In this document: positions 8,296-20,440 of the stretch, piece by piece | Layout of the letters: the number at the start of each line of letters is the position of its first letter | Numbering within the stretch: position 1 is the first letter of the stretch | Source: Cladopsammia gracilis | Lineage: Eukaryota; Cnidaria; Anthozoa; Scleractinia; Dendrophylliidae | DNA length: 64,000 nt | Direction: 5' to 3' | Assembly: GCA_022457155.1 (NCBI GenBank) | Contig: JAJGOT010000759.1 | Span: 211,995 to 275,994, forward strand | Notes under the pieces: model-generated | The model's database searches: none | What the model was told of the DNA's origin: nothing | The model's input: only the letters and a program-made list of their open reading frames with translations | Translations under genes and position numbers: made by a program

Positions 8296-9135
8296 AGTAG
8301 TGATAAAAACCATTACTCTAGCTCACACATTTAAACTATTTTCCCATATTTTTCTAAATATTCCTATGATTTAAATTTTGAAAATTCCCAAAAGTATATT
8401 ATCCTATCATTTTCTTGCGAATCCCCCGCGAGCGAGCCCGAAGGGTGAGCGAGCTCATAAATATTTTGAAATTTAAGGCAATTCAAGATTTTATTATATT
8501 TTCTGTAATTTTTTTTAACTTATTACATTTATTTCATTTTTAGCATTTTTTGAATATAAAAAGTAACATTAAAGAGCAACGAGTAAACACCTTTATTCTT
8601 GTGTGATTTAAATTTTATAACTATACAGAAACACGAAAGAGCATCGAGTAAACACCTTTATTCTTGTATAACTATACACTAAACATAAAAAGATTATTTG
8701 AGTAAACACCTTTATTTCTTGTGTTATAATTACCTTAAGACTATTTTAAGGAAAAGTCTTGTGTAACTATACACTAACATAAAAGAGTATCGAGCAAACA
8801 CCTTTATTATTGTGTTACAAATTACAGTGATATTTTTTCACTTAATTAAATAGAAAAACTTCTAACAAACAAGATCTATCGTACAACTTATGATTATTTA
8901 CGTTTAAAAAAACTTTTTCTAAAATGAAAATTATTTTAATAATACAAAAAGACCACGGAATTAATCAGATCTTGATTTCCCTTTAAAATCAAAAAAATAT
9001 GACGGGGATTCGCAAGAAAATGATAGGATAATATACTTTTGGGAATTTTCAAAATTTAAATCATAGGAATATTTAGAAAAATATGGGAAAAAAGTTTAAA
9101 TGGGGTGGGCTAGAGTAATGTTTTTTATCACTACT
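8296..9135. repeat. foldback/terminal inverted repeat at the right edge of the viral element
   Basis: Arms 8296-8426 and 9004-9135 are inverted copies with few mismatches; both outer ends begin AGTAGTGATAAAAA. DNA right of 9135 has a different, more G+C-rich character and looks like host, so this is probably the element's right terminus. Polintons usually begin AG and end CT, and the outer end here reads ...CACTACT. Why the terminus itself folds back is unexplained; a separate MITE-like insertion is the alternative. I could not identify a target duplication. Confidence 0.6.
8573..8815. repeat. four spaced copies of a GAGTAAACACCTTTATT motif
   Basis: Copies of a block of about 30 bp with core GAGTAAACACCTTTATT lie near 8581, 8646, 8699 and 8790 (the last reads GAGCAAACACC), roughly 55-90 bp apart and all in the same orientation. 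They sit in the loop of the foldback at the edge of the viral element. They could bind a terminal or replication protein; no direct evidence. Confidence 0.6.
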
Positions 9136-9710
9136 CTCCCGCATTGATAAAAACGTATGAAGTTCCTCGAAGCAAGATTTTGTCCCTGATAGCTCTTCTT
9201 TTTCCATTATAGCGGCTTCTGAGTATCCCTTAATTAGTATCCCTGTCTTGGTTAGCAAACCGCGAAAAAATGCAGGGAAACAACGACTTTAATTTGAAAC
9301 GGTTTTCTCCGCTAAACACAGCAAAACATCAAAAGTGTTTTCCCAGCTGACGTGACATTCGGCCGTGTAGCCGCGCGAAAAACAAAGCCTCGCTTTAGTT
9401 TCAAAATTGCTAAGATCCCGGATATTGTGTGGCATCATGCGCGCATGTTTTGCGACGTCATACGCGCCCGCGAGCTCACCTTGCGCGACGCTACGACGCA
9501 CACACCGACACACATGTTACGAACGCGCGCCCGCGAAATATTCCGCTAGCCATGACCATGAAAAATGACGGGCATAGGTTCTATGAGTATGGGACTAAGC
9601 GACCGGGCCTTCGGCCCGCGAGAGCTCAGCTATTAAAAGAAAATCTACAGGCTGTGCCTCCCTCATTCCCTTACCAGATCGCGCTCGGTTCGCTCTGCTC
9701 GCCGAATCTG
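9136..9710. other. host DNA, no gene recognised
   Basis: G+C content rises sharply, with several CGCG-containing stretches around 9360-9540. Short open frames on both strands have no recognisable domain. Nothing else seen. Confidence 0.4.
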
Positions 9711-10152
9711 ATTTCCCTTTCGTAAACGGTCGATGCCATCATTAACATTCATTGGTAACCAAGCCTTTTGTAATGCCCGATGCCATTTCTCTCTACTTTA
9801 TGCCTGGATTAGGACGAATGTAGGTTGTCATTATTAGATAAAATTGGGCCGAAATTAAGCGATGTTTGAACTAAGCTAGATTCACCATTACGTTAGATTT
9901 AGGGATAGGGTCACCCGTTATAGATGTATTATTAAGAAAAGCACCTTTTATAATTAAATTTCTCTTGGGTTTAACGGAACAACTCAGTGGTCTAGTGGTG
10001 AATGAGGGATGTTACCATGCAAAGGTTCCGGATTCAATTCTAGGTTATTAATTGAATTTTTTATTTCTTGATAGAAAAAAAGAGTTTCGATAATTGGGGA
10101 AACATTTTCTAAGTATCTCTAAAATGGCAGCGACTGTTTACGAAAGGGAAAT
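9711..10152. mobile_element. MITE with 27-30 bp terminal inverted repeats
   Basis: Ends are inverted copies: ATTTCCCTTTCGTAAAC at the left and its complement GTTTACGAAAGGGAAAT at the right, continuing inward through GTCGxTGCCAT. About 442 bp with no coding capacity. It encloses a tRNA-like segment at 9973-10047. Superfamily not assigned; no target duplication was identified. Confidence 0.6.
9973..10047 (+). other. tRNA-like (Pol III promoter-like) segment
   Basis: An A-box-like TGGTCTAGTGG and a B-box-like GGTTCCGGATTCAATTC are spaced as in tRNAs, but the expected acceptor stem does not pair. It may be a tRNA-derived SINE head or decayed tRNA inside the MITE. Confidence 0.3.
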
Positions 10153-10177
10153 TCTTTGAACCCAATATCCCCTCAAA

Positions 10178-10197
10178 GGAGCCTGTTCACAGGCTAT
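10178..10197. repeat. solo terminus of the AGCCTGTGAACAGGC element family
   Basis: GAGCCTGTTCACAGGCTA matches the right end of the helicase-bearing element at 53574-54923. No partner end was seen nearby, so this looks like a solo or truncated terminus. Confidence 0.45.
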
Positions 10198-10461
10198 CTT
10201 GGTAACAAAAGTTACTGGCGCATTGGATTTTTCTGGCCTGTATTACATAATTTTCGATATTCCATTTTTCCATATGTATTTTAAACTTTTCTTTAATTAC
10301 AAATGTTGTTTTATTTTGGCCGGAGACTTCCAAACACTGAGAAGTGAGTTGATGCGCCTCGTTTTTTAACCGATTTCGCTGTTTGGAATCCTTTATGGTA
10401 ATTTGTATCACACATCCATATATACCTCCGATTTCCTCTGTTTTCTCATCAAGAATTAATA

Positions 10462-11724
10462 CAGTCGAACCCCGCTTTACGGATACCGGCTTAATATGGA
10501 CACCCCGTTATTACGGACAGTTGTTTTGGTCCCGGCTGAAAGCACATTTAACCCTCGGACGTACACGCAAACTTATACCCCAACCGTGGTACAAGGGGGG
10601 GGGGGGGGTCGGGTGGTTGTAAACCCCCCCCCCTTGGGTTTTTGCGATGTTGCAATATTTCGGAAATATTTTACATCTAATATAGATAGCCCGTGATGTG
10701 CTCTACAACATAAGGTAAATATTATGGGTTGGGCCTCTGCTGGAGGTCCGTGAGGTCATCCAAAATGGCCGCCATGATGGCGGATTCAAATTTGTCGGGA
10801 AAATACGGAAATTGCAAATATTGTTTGCTAATGTTGCAAAATAACATACGATTGAACATTTTGATGCTTTTGGTAGCATTTTATATGTTTTTTTTCGCTG
10901 AAAAAAAGGTGAAAAACACGAATTTTTTTTCAAAAATGGGTCGACAACATATTACTTATGACGTCATATCTCGTTACTATAGCAACCGGTTGTCGTCAAA
11001 CTTTACCAAAATGTGTCTCAAGGATAAATGAACAGCTACTGAAAACGGCTATGCTAATCTTAAATGGTCTTGAAAATATCGGAGAAAAACCTTAAGGTGG
11101 CACCCCCCCCCCCCCTTCTAAGTCCGAAGGTTAACTGATTTGTCTAAAATTTACCCGCTTAATACGGATACCCGTTGATACGGACAAGAGACAGATTTTC
11201 CCGTCCCGAATTAAACAATGCCATACAAAGTTACTCTCGTTAAGACGGACAATTTGGCTTATTCTAAGCGATAAAGTTGTTCTCAATTTCATCATGTATA
11301 GTGAGCTACACATATACTATTATTTTGGTTGGTCTAATCGTAATTTTTAGTGCCTATTAATAGTGGGGTTAGATCGATGCAGTAATTTACTGTATTTTAC
11401 CTTAAAAACACTTTTACAATTCCGTCATCCATGTGAACCCGCTTAATACGGACAACCCGTTAATACGGACACCCCGTTAATACGGACACCCTGTTAATAC
11501 GGACACCCCGTTAATACATACACCCCGTTAATATGGACACCCCGTTAATACATACACCCCGTTAATACAGACACCCCGTTAATACGGACACCCCGTTAAT
11601 ACGGACACCCCGTTAATACAGACACCCCGTTAATACAGACACCCCGTTAATACAGACACCCCGTTAATAAGGACAGTTTTTGTGGTCCCTTCGGTGTTCG
11701 TATTATCGGGGTTCGCTTGTGCTG
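10462..11724. mobile_element. non-autonomous repeat element with CGAACCCCG ends
   Basis: The left end reads CAGTCGAACCCCGCTTTACG and the right end is an inverted, diverged version (CGGGGTTCGC...). The inside holds more copies of an AATACGGACACC motif, including a tandem block at 11436-11680, and poly-C runs near 10600, 10626 and 11104. The ends resemble pogo/Tigger-type termini, but no transposase or TA duplication is seen. Short frames inside look spurious. Confidence 0.4.
11436..11680. repeat. 17-bp tandem repeat CCCGTTAATACGGACAC
   Basis: About 14 head-to-tail copies with occasional changes (CATACAC, CAGACAC). Related single copies occur upstream near 10480-10520 and 11155-11190, so the tandem block seems to have expanded from the element's own terminal motif. 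Confidence 0.9.
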
Positions 11725-12634
11725 AGTTTGAGAAATAACTTGGAGAGAATCTGGCAGCACGTCAGCGAGAACAATTTCTTCGTCTTCATATTCGTTCTAG
11801 CCAGAAATATGCGAGAATAATAAATGCCACCGCAATGGTACAAAAAAAAAACAAGGAAAATAATGACAAAGAACGCGTTTCTATCGTGCTTATTTACGCA
11901 GTTATTCAGCCGGTAACGCGCAGAAGAATGAATTCAGTTATTGAAAATTTATCGCAAGAAAATTTTGCTGTGAAAGCCTATTTTACCTGAGTGAAAGTGC
12001 TTGGTGTACTCACGACTATAGCAACAAATGCACAGTCATTCCTCTAGCCGCTTACGGAACTGACATTAATACATTAAAATTTCATCTCAAAAATAATTTA
12101 GGGGACGACAGCTAAACGTGCAGGTAACCTTCGGATAGACGTGGGTCTGGGATGTTACAGCTTAGTGAGTATAATTACTTTTTAAAAAATTAAAATCATG
12201 CCAGTTAAGTTACCTACCAACAATCGGACTCATACTCCAGGTCAAATGTTTGAAACTTCATTTTCAGCGCTTTGTCTTGTGGAATTGAAACATTGTATAC
12301 ACAGTGTATATTAATTGGGTAATTATTTGGATACCCCGGACTTGTCAATGTGTTGTTGACCACTAAACGACATCCTGCAAAAGCAAAATAATGTATAACT
12401 TCAAGACCTCTTGTGTCCTCTCAATAAGTTGTAGATACCTCACAAACAATCAACAATTTTGCCAATGCACCGCACAGTTGTATACTCACTAGAGATAATA
12501 TTGAAATTTGTTTGTTAATATCGAGACGGTTGGACGGTATTGAAGGGAGGAAAGGGAAGGGTGGGGAGGATGGGGAGTTGAACGCAGAGGGTTGACAGGG
12601 CGGGGGGGGGGGGTGTCGGTGGAGCAAATCGAAT
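11725..12634. other. host DNA, no gene recognised
   Basis: Mixed composition with a purine-rich, G-run-rich stretch near 12540-12615. Short frames there are produced by low complexity. Nothing else seen. Confidence 0.4.
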
Positions 12635-13205
12635 ATCATCATCATCACATTTATTTATACACGGGTAAACATCAGGCTGATACACACATAAAGTTAAATA
12701 CATATTTCTATACATCTAAATCCTAAAATATTACGCTCTAATGAAAACTACTATTGTACTTACAATAATGTAATGTTGAAAAATAAAACTGAAATTCAAA
12801 TTAAAGCCTGTTTTCCATGAATGCCGCGTTCGAATGAGAAGTGAGCAGTTGCCGCAAGCTAGTCAGGGATTTAGCTTGTCCTATATCAGAGGGAAAATTG
12901 TTCCACAGGACAGCTCCGCTGTAACAGAATTGAAGCTGGCAAGGAAACAACAAGCTAATTTTCCGAGTCTCTAAGATTATAGGAATTAAATATATTGCTG
13001 CGTGGTATAAATTTCGAGGAGAGGTTATCAGGTAGAAGGTAATTCAAAGATTTATACACTATCACAGCCTTATTAATTAGGCGCTGGGTTTCAAGATTTT
13101 TCTATCCTAAGCCATTTAATAGTATGCTTGCATCGGCATCAAAATTGGAGTTAGTAAAAACGAGCACTGCACGGTTCTGAAGACGCTGCAATTTATCGCG
13201 TAATA
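12635..13205 (-). mobile_element. 3' fragment of a non-LTR retrotransposon (CR1/L2-like)
   Basis: On the minus strand, frames broken by one or two shifts encode the typical C-terminal end of LINE reverse-transcriptase polyproteins. It begins with KLQRLQNRAVLVFTNSNFDAD, and later blocks include LETQRLINKAVIVYKSLN and GAVLWNNFPSDI. The coding end is followed by about 160 bp of 3' sequence and an ATC/GAT trinucleotide tail near 12637-12650. The fragment is 5'-truncated, as usual for LINE insertions. Family assignment to the CR1/L2 group is from memory of these C-terminal patterns. Confidence 0.7.
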
Positions 13206-13614
13206 GTAATAGTAATGGGAGAGGGGAGGGTGCGAAGGTTGTTTCATGTTCACGAGATGGCTTGGTTGTTTCTTTTTCGAGTCTTTACTTTTATAGCTTC
13301 AGCTAATGAGCTGTTTTGTTTGATCTGTCTTTGTTACGCTTTCTGTTAGGGATGTACTTCAAAACATTGTTGATTAATGTTATAATATTGGCTAGAATGT
13401 CAAGCTGCGCTCTCATTTGCGCTTACCAGGCATATTAACATTAGTGAAAAGTATCTGAAATCCTCCCTTTTTCTTACGGTACTCCGAGTGGAATGTTATC
13501 ACTGCGAAGTCTCCAGGTACAAAAAAGTCAATTCCAGTGAAGTTACCACAGTAGTGACCGACTTGTATGTTGCTATCATCTGTAATCTTCAAATAATTGT
13601 GCCTGCAAGGAAAC

Positions 13615-14028
13615 GTAGTGGTTGTTTACATGATACTAGTATGAGTTTCATACCCCGGTATGACTTCATACCGCGTTTACATGAAGGGACTGTGATGGGA
13701 CACTTCATACGGATCGACATACCGTATTGGATTGGATAACGACTATTACGCATGCGTTACCCATTCCAGTCTTCCAAGAGAGTGATTTCATACCGAAACG
13801 AATGATCGTGCCACGTTTACATGGTAGCGGTATAAGTTCCAGTATCGCTATGACGATCTCGATCCGGTACAGCTACCGGAATGAACAACCGGTATGACTC
13901 ATACCGGAATCATGTGATTTTGTGCTTTAATCAAGTAAACGAATACAGAGCTACGCGAGGGAACCGGAATGAACTCGTACCGGTATGAAAGATATACTGT
14001 CATCATGTATTCCAAACAGTCCCTTTAA
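13615..14028. mobile_element. putative MITE rich in ATACCGGTAT motifs
   Basis: The left part (TTTACATGATACTAGTATGA) and the right part (CATACCGGTATGA..., then CATCATGTATTCC) are roughly inverted. Between them CATACCGG/CCGGTATG motifs recur in both orientations. No coding capacity. Boundaries are approximate. Confidence 0.4.
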
Positions 14029-15719
14029 TTTTTATCTCGTTAATGCGCATGCGCATTAGACGCAAATTTCGGAATCACTACGAAAAAAAGGGACAAAAGT
14101 TGTTAACAAATTTTTGTGGACTTTTGTCCGGGGGGGGGGGGGTTCTTCTTTCTTCTTTATAGAAGCTATATTAGGGCATTGAGGATATCGTTGGTTAAAG
14201 CGGTTAGGATTTCAAGAAGGGCGTCACATACCGTCACTAAAATATTTGAGGAACACCCCCGGTCCTATTGTTAATTTCGCTAGGGTATTGGGATGTCAGA
14301 ACTTGTCATGAACTTGTCATTCACATTACGTCACCGCAAAGATGTTAAAGTTCTTATTTTCGATATATCACGTTACGTATCAATATTTAAAATTTTCAAT
14401 CATTTGTCGTAAAGCCATTCAAGCTGCTTTAGAATGGTAAAAATAGGTCAAATGCGTTTTCTTGGGAAACGCAGTTTGAGAATTTCACGGTGTATTTTTA
14501 CGAATGGAGACGTTTTGGACGGGAAAGTTTGTGTTTTAATATGAGCGATATGGCAGAGCAAAATAGCATGAACTTTGCGTTTGTATGCAATAGTATTGGA
14601 AAGACGTCATAGTTTTATTGGTTTAGCTACCGCGCACAAGGAAATTTTGCGGATTGTCCGACTGAATTTGTTTTGCGGGAGGAAATTTTTGCGCGTCGGG
14701 ACAGTTAAAATTTCTGCTGGGAGGAAATGTTTGCGGATTTCTGGTCAAGTATAAATAAATCCAGGGCATCGGTATTAAACAATTTTACTTCCTGACCGGA
14801 GGTTTGTATAGTTCTCCTAGTTATATGGTTGCTGTTCTGGCGCCAATATGAACATAAACAACGAGAAAACTAGTGAGTGAATTGTTGTACGTTGTTGTAA
14901 AAATGTATCAGTATTATGATAACAGTCTCTGGTTCTTTTGAGGACGTGTGTGGAGTTGAATCGGGAATACAGATGACTGTTGTGCCGGTCGCCTCGGAGT
15001 TATGATAGCAATATATTCACTGTTAAAAAGTTCTTGTTAAGCCGATATACATCATTAAAACAAGTAATTTTTTCTGCGCGAGTATATTTCTGCGGTGGAA
15101 AATTTAATACAAAATAAAGTAATACTGCATAATAATGCAACAACGGACAACCTTGCCTGTATCTCGGATCAGAAAAAGGTTTTGAAAAATACTGCGGTCA
15201 GGAATCCCGCATGTTTGATTACTTTAGTACAAATTTTATAATCTGAGAAATTGGGGCGCTAAGTTTCATGATGTCACTTTCCGGGAAACTTGATAAAGAG
15301 TGTACAGCTATCATGCTGGAGATTCAAATATTTCAAACCGGATGTAATGATGCTATACTTCTGACAATGGAGATACTGCCTAGCTCCGAGAAACACATTA
15401 CACTTACACGCGGAATAAATTCTGAGGAGCTATTAAAAAGCAATTGCAAGATCCCACTTTTCCAATATATGACTATCGCATAAGACTTGGATCTTAATAG
15501 AATCTTTTACTGCGGTCGTGACCCCGGGGGTCGTGATGAAGACGCCGTCAACACTATATTTTGAGGTTTATAGCAGAGTTGTTTTTTCAACTCCGCCTGT
15601 CTTTTTATAGAGCTTTGACCTCATTGCCTGACAGATTGTTTCTTATCTAGGATTTATTGTTTCTGTGGTTTCAACCACAGATAAAATCTACAATAACAAT
15701 AACAAAACACGCAACTGTT
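14029..15719. other. host DNA, no gene recognised
   Basis: A poly-G run lies near 14130-14142. A short direct repeat containing GGGAGGAAATxTTTGCG occurs at about 14680 and 14720. A small perfect hairpin (CTGTGGTTTCAACCACAG) lies near 15662. No gene or domain recognised. Confidence 0.4.
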
Positions 15720-16715
15720 TTCATCCTTTGTTTCAAACAAACTGTTTTCATCGTTTTACAATAAGTACAATACAGTTGTCAACAAACACGCCCCCATGAA
15801 AAAACTATTTAATCGCAAAGTAAAGCAGCTATCTAAACCCTGGATAACTAATGGAATTATGGCGGCGATTAAGGTTAAAAATAAATTATATGCATCTGGA
15901 GATGAAGTTAGGTACAAACACTATAGAAATAAAATTTGTACACTGATACGCTTAAGCGAAAGAAAATACTATGATACGTTTTTCGAAAATCATATGGCCA
16001 ACATGAAAAAACCTGGCAAGGAATTAATGAACTTTTACACAGAAGGAAAAAAATTTAAAAGTCATATCTGCGCTTAAGGATTTTAATAATCGTAACAAAA
16101 TTGTTAAAGACAGTTCGCGGATACCTAACATTATTAATGAACACTTTGCAACGGTCGGAAACAGACTTGCTAATAAGCTGCCCATTCCCCCAAAACATAA
16201 TCTAGACTATGTTGATAAGTGCAAATCTTCAACTTCATCCTTCTTCTTCCAACCTGTTTTACCCGAAGAAGTATGGTCAGAAATATTACTTGTACCAAAT
16301 GATAAATCCTATGGCTTATACTCCTCACCTACCAAATTACTGAAATGTTCAAGTGCCGTCATAGCTCCTGTTCTCACAGAGATACTTAATACATCTATCA
16401 GATTAGGGACTTATCCATCAAAGCTCAAAATTTCTAAAATTACGCCAGTATTTAAGAGTGGTGATGATACGGACGCAAACAACTACATACCTATCTCTTT
16501 ACTTTCAAATTTTAATAGAGTATTTGAGAAAATAATTTACAACAGATTGATGAGCTATATAAAGAAACACGAACTTTTGTATTCCTCACAATACGGCTTT
16601 CGTAAGGAGCATTCAACCCAACACGCCATACTGGACATTGTTAATGATATACAGACAAACATGAATCAGCGATTAATATCTTGTGGAGTATTCATTGATC
16701 TCAAAGCTGAGTTAC
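15720..16715 (+). pseudogene. LINE reverse-transcriptase fragment (CR1/L2-like)
   Basis: Frames on the plus strand, shifted once near 16075, encode the segment between endonuclease and reverse transcriptase and the start of the RT domain. Seen in order: SKPWITNGIMAAIKVKNKLY, then FNNRNKIVKDSSRIPNIINE, then the RT1/RT2 region (KISKITPVFKSGDDTDANNY, PISLLSNFNRVFEKIIYNRL) and SSQYGFRKEHSTQHAI with VFIDLKA just before the catalytic region. The sequence leaves the family right there, before any YxDD box, so the copy is truncated at both ends. It cannot be active. Confidence 0.85.
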
Positions 16716-17294
16716 GTGCATTTCTGGACATAAGTGGATCTTAAATACGCACAAGACAAGAACTGACACTGGCGACTTGTTAATTGATGTGGCTAGCAAA
16801 TTTGTCAGTCGAAATGATAGCCGCAAACGTAACATTGGAACATTTACTGACGCTGACCTCCCTCATATAGCCAACTAACTGGACTAGCATATCATGAACC
16901 CGAAATAGGTCCAACGCGAAAACTTTAAGACATTTCTTTTTTCTTGATAAGTTGTTCTGTTTGGTGAAATCCACTTTAAATGGTAAAAGAACATAAATTA
17001 AGGACTGGCTTTAATATTAAGCTTTTGTCACTTTAAATGAACGCCATACCATATTATAATTATGTTTTAAATGTACGTTTTTGTGCAAAAAAAAAAAAAA
17101 AACTAACAGAATGATGATAAAAATTTGACAAAATTTTCTTAGGATTGATAGAAATAAACGCGTTTCCGGTGATTTCAGAAGCTCTAATTTTTAAAAATTT
17201 CCGGGGAAGCATACCCCCGGACCCCCTAGATAAGCTCGCGCGTTCGGCGCTCGTTGAGCTCATTCTATGCGCGAGCTAGCCCCATCAATACAAA
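16716..17294. other. host DNA between retroelement fragments
   Basis: No gene recognised. A poly-A tract lies at about 17087-17102. It may be the tail of an insertion but no element body could be assigned. Confidence 0.35.
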
Positions 17295-18190
17295 ATATGC
17301 TACGCGGTCCCTGAATTAAGATATATCGATGACGTGTTCCCTTTGTGGAACACCAGCATAGAGGAAATAAATGGGTTCATTGAAAAGGGTAACAGATATC
17401 ACCAAAACCGTTACATTTACGACTGAAATCTCAGAGAAAGAAACTATTTTCTTGGATACGTGCGTCGACAAAGGTGATAGATTTAAAGAAACGTCCAGCC
17501 TCGACGTACGCAAAATAACGTTTGAAGAGAATATAAGAAAATTGAAATCACGCCTACATTTGAGAGGGTATCCATATACTCTGGTTCATAAAGTCCTCTC
17601 AGAAATGAATTCGAAGAGAGAAAGTCGGCCCTTCGACAGAAGGAAAAAGGATACAAGAAAATTCTACCTTTTGTCACACAATATCACCAGCGGTGTCCAA
17701 TTTAAAGAAAATCCTTATGGATAAATGGCATTTAATACAGAACCAACTGTTGCTGAGGGAGATATATAAAGAGCCTCCCATTATCTCCTATAAAAGAGGG
17801 ACATCGCTTAAAGACATACTCGTTATAGCGAAACTCTAAAGGCGAGAACATCACATTGGCGAACAGCGGGAGTCGTGCAGGCCTGTCACTACTTTGTAAC
17901 CTATTTCAAGAAAAAAATGCACCAATCTCTCAGGGAAATAACCATCTGAACATACAGCAAGGGGGGTGGGTTCTCCCTACAGTGTACATTTATGCCAAAT
18001 GTCAAAAAGTTAATCTTAAATGAGATATAGAAAATGGAGAAAGTTTAAGGGCATTTATTAAAGGTCAGTATTGGTACCTTTATAATCTTGGTATTAAAAG
18101 CCAAAGAACAAAACTTATAATAATGTTAATTTCAATGGCATTTTACGCAGAACAGTCCGACATTTAAGTGTTAAATGTGGTTTTCCTATA
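17295..18190 (+). pseudogene. Penelope-like element, RT and linker remnant
   Basis: A reading starting near 17319 gives RYIDDVFPLW, the catalytic YxDD box of a reverse transcriptase. It is followed after frameshifts by an EISEKETIFLDTCVDKGDRF segment, the RGYPYTLVHKVLSEM block and, near 17720-17840, DKWHLIQNQPLLREIYKEPP and SYKRGTSLKDIL. This order is that of the C-terminal RT and thumb/linker of Penelope-like elements, which normally end in a GIY-YIG nuclease. A possible trace of that nuclease (NVVFL) is near 18170. Multiple frameshifts make it a fossil. The class assignment is from the motif set. Confidence 0.72.
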
Positions 18191-18759
18191 GGCAAGCAGT
18201 TATGTTAAACTTATGTCCACACATCCTTGATTTTGAAGAAAAAATTGTATTTAAAAAAAAACCTTGCATGGCTATAACGCTGAAAAAAAAAATTCGACGC
18301 CGTTGCATGTCTGGAAAAAAAATTCCACCGCCAAAAGTTTGGAGAAAAAAAATTCTTACCCAAACCTAATCACCCAACCCACTTGTGGTACGGGAAGAGT
18401 TACTTATTGACCCTTATTTGACCATATAAGATCACCAGAATTCAGAACACGATGAATGACTTTGAAATAAATGAGCGCCAAAAATTAGACTTGCCACAAG
18501 TAGACTGCGAAGCCCACGAGAGCGCGACGAAGTTGCGAAAAGCGAGCGACGAAGTCGCGAGTCGACTTGTTTCGTCTGCACGATATCGAATTTAATTTGC
18601 AAATTGTTGGCGCCAAAATGTAAGTGTGACCTAATGGTTCACGCATCCGGCTGGTAAAATAAACAGTTCTCAAATGCGGCTCAAATAACTAGATACAATG
18701 AATTGTTATAAAAGGCGACAGCCCACAAATCCTGCTCGTCGCTAAAAGCATTTTAGCCT
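18191..18759. other. host DNA left of the array
   Basis: No gene. Several A-runs (18250-18355) and a CGCGACGAAGT-type local repeat near 18515-18560. A small hairpin (GTCGCTAAAAGCATTTTAGC) lies directly before the MITE at 18760. Confidence 0.35.
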
Positions 18760-19047
18760 ACAATAGGCGACAAAAATAGTTGACACACTCTATAACAAAA
18801 ACAGTTTTCGTGACATATTTATCACTGTATCTTTCCTTTTACTACACTCTGCCGAATTAACCCCCGTCCCCCCATCCAATGTTGTAGGATTGTAGCGACA
18901 GACCTGACGAAACGGACCCGAAACGATACACAACATTGTCTGGGGGGGTGGGGGTGGGGAATTAAGGGGGTGGGGCTGAAATGCCTCTCGTCCCGAACAA
19001 AATGGGGTTCAAAATGACAATGTGTCAACAATATTGTCGCCTATTGT
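18760..19047. mobile_element. MITE copy 1 at the left edge of the tandem array
   Basis: 288 bp. The ends are ACAATAGGCGAC and its complement GTCGCCTATTGT, with GTTGACAC/GTGTCAAC continuing inward. It contains paired G-run/C-run stretches. It differs from copies 2 and 3 by an extra segment of about 11 bp near 18912. The left flank is single-copy DNA; the right flank is the first array unit, so the array begins exactly at this MITE. Confidence 0.85.
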
Positions 19048-20440
19048 CTGAAGTAAGAAATGTGCTATTTCTTCCCAAAAGTGCGAGGAAATTAATCGGT
19101 TATTACAAATATTAATCTGCACTGTCCGATGTTTTGATTCATGCGAACGGCGTTAATAGCTGATTAATTACATTCTAATTGCAGCCGTTTATCGAATTTT
19201 ATGGTGATGTTATAATAGTCTTAAGCACGTGAATAAAGCGAGGCAAAATGGTCTTCGCTGGTAAAATTGACGAAGAAACTCGCGCCTTTGGGTGCATTGC
19301 ACCAAAATACAAAGGGTTAAGACTGAAGTAAATGATCGACGAATGATACGTTTGAAGGTCTTCAGAAAATCAGATTTTAAAAAGTCTGAAAAAGGGCCAA
19401 TGTAACAAAGTCCACCACAAGAATGAGCGACCAGGCCGGCCAAGAAAGTTGAGTCCCCGTGTAGAGCGGCCATTCCTTCGACAGATTTTCTCTTTAAGGA
19501 AAGAAGAGGGGAATTTTACCGTAAAGCGAACAATGGAAGAGGCCGCCTTAAAAATTTACCAAAGTTTCTTGCAGACTGAGTACAACGCTGTAACACAGCG
19601 TGACACGCGCGCGTGACATATCAAATTACTGTCACTTGATGTGGCATTTACAACAAATTCTTATTCATTTCTCGCAAAATTCATGTATCAAACCCGAATT
19701 TAGAACATGAAATATGTTCAATCTTTCATTCTGTTATAAAATCAGCCTTTAAAAGGGGAAATATGTGTCTATCTTTTGAAATTCCACGCTTTACCACAAT
19801 TAACCACGATTTACCATGGTAAACAATAGAACATTACTAAAGCAGTTTTTTATTTCAACATGGTAAAGCGTGGTAAAGCGTGGTAAATTGTGGTAAATCG
19901 TGGTTATTCGAGACATCTTCTTTACTACTTTCTTGTTTAAGGAAATTTTGCACAAGAAGACATTTATTTTGCTGTTATTGCGAAAGTTCAACATGAAACC
20001 GAAAGATCTTCAAAAGAACCGTCATCATTTCAGTTTCCTTTCCGTTAAGCAAGCCGTTCCGTAATAAACACAATGGTGTTCTTGCCACTTGCAAAAAAGA
20101 GAAGGAATTCGCAAGTCCATGTTATATTTTATCTTGTTTGAAAAATGCTAATAAATTCAGTTACATGCAACCGGCAACTAAGCAACACATCTGCTACGCA
20201 TATACCATATAGTTACGTATCTGTTTCTCGCTTTGACATTAGTGAGGCTCTTGACGCATTTGCGTGTTTTACTTATAACACAGCGAATTTCATTTCTACA
20301 AATAATCGTCAAATTTGGTCATTTATGAAAGTCTGTTGTGTGATATAGCAGAAAGTCCCCAAAATAATAATTTAAGCAAGAGACAGCGCCCTTGCCTTAC
20401 CATGAATGTCTAAATAACAATTTTTGTATATCGGACATGT
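19048..20440. repeat. array unit 1
   Basis: 1393 bp, main type. Starts directly after MITE copy 1; ends with the ACATGT junction. Private changes include CACCAAAATAC where others have CACGAAAATAC. Confidence 0.85.

Noticed and set aside
9973..10047. A functional tRNA gene
   Set aside because: The A- and B-box-like words are present, but no acceptor stem can form and the B box deviates from consensus.
11436..11680. 17-bp repeats as a possible CRISPR or binding-site array
   Set aside because: Head-to-tail copies without spacers; simple tandem expansion of an element-end motif.
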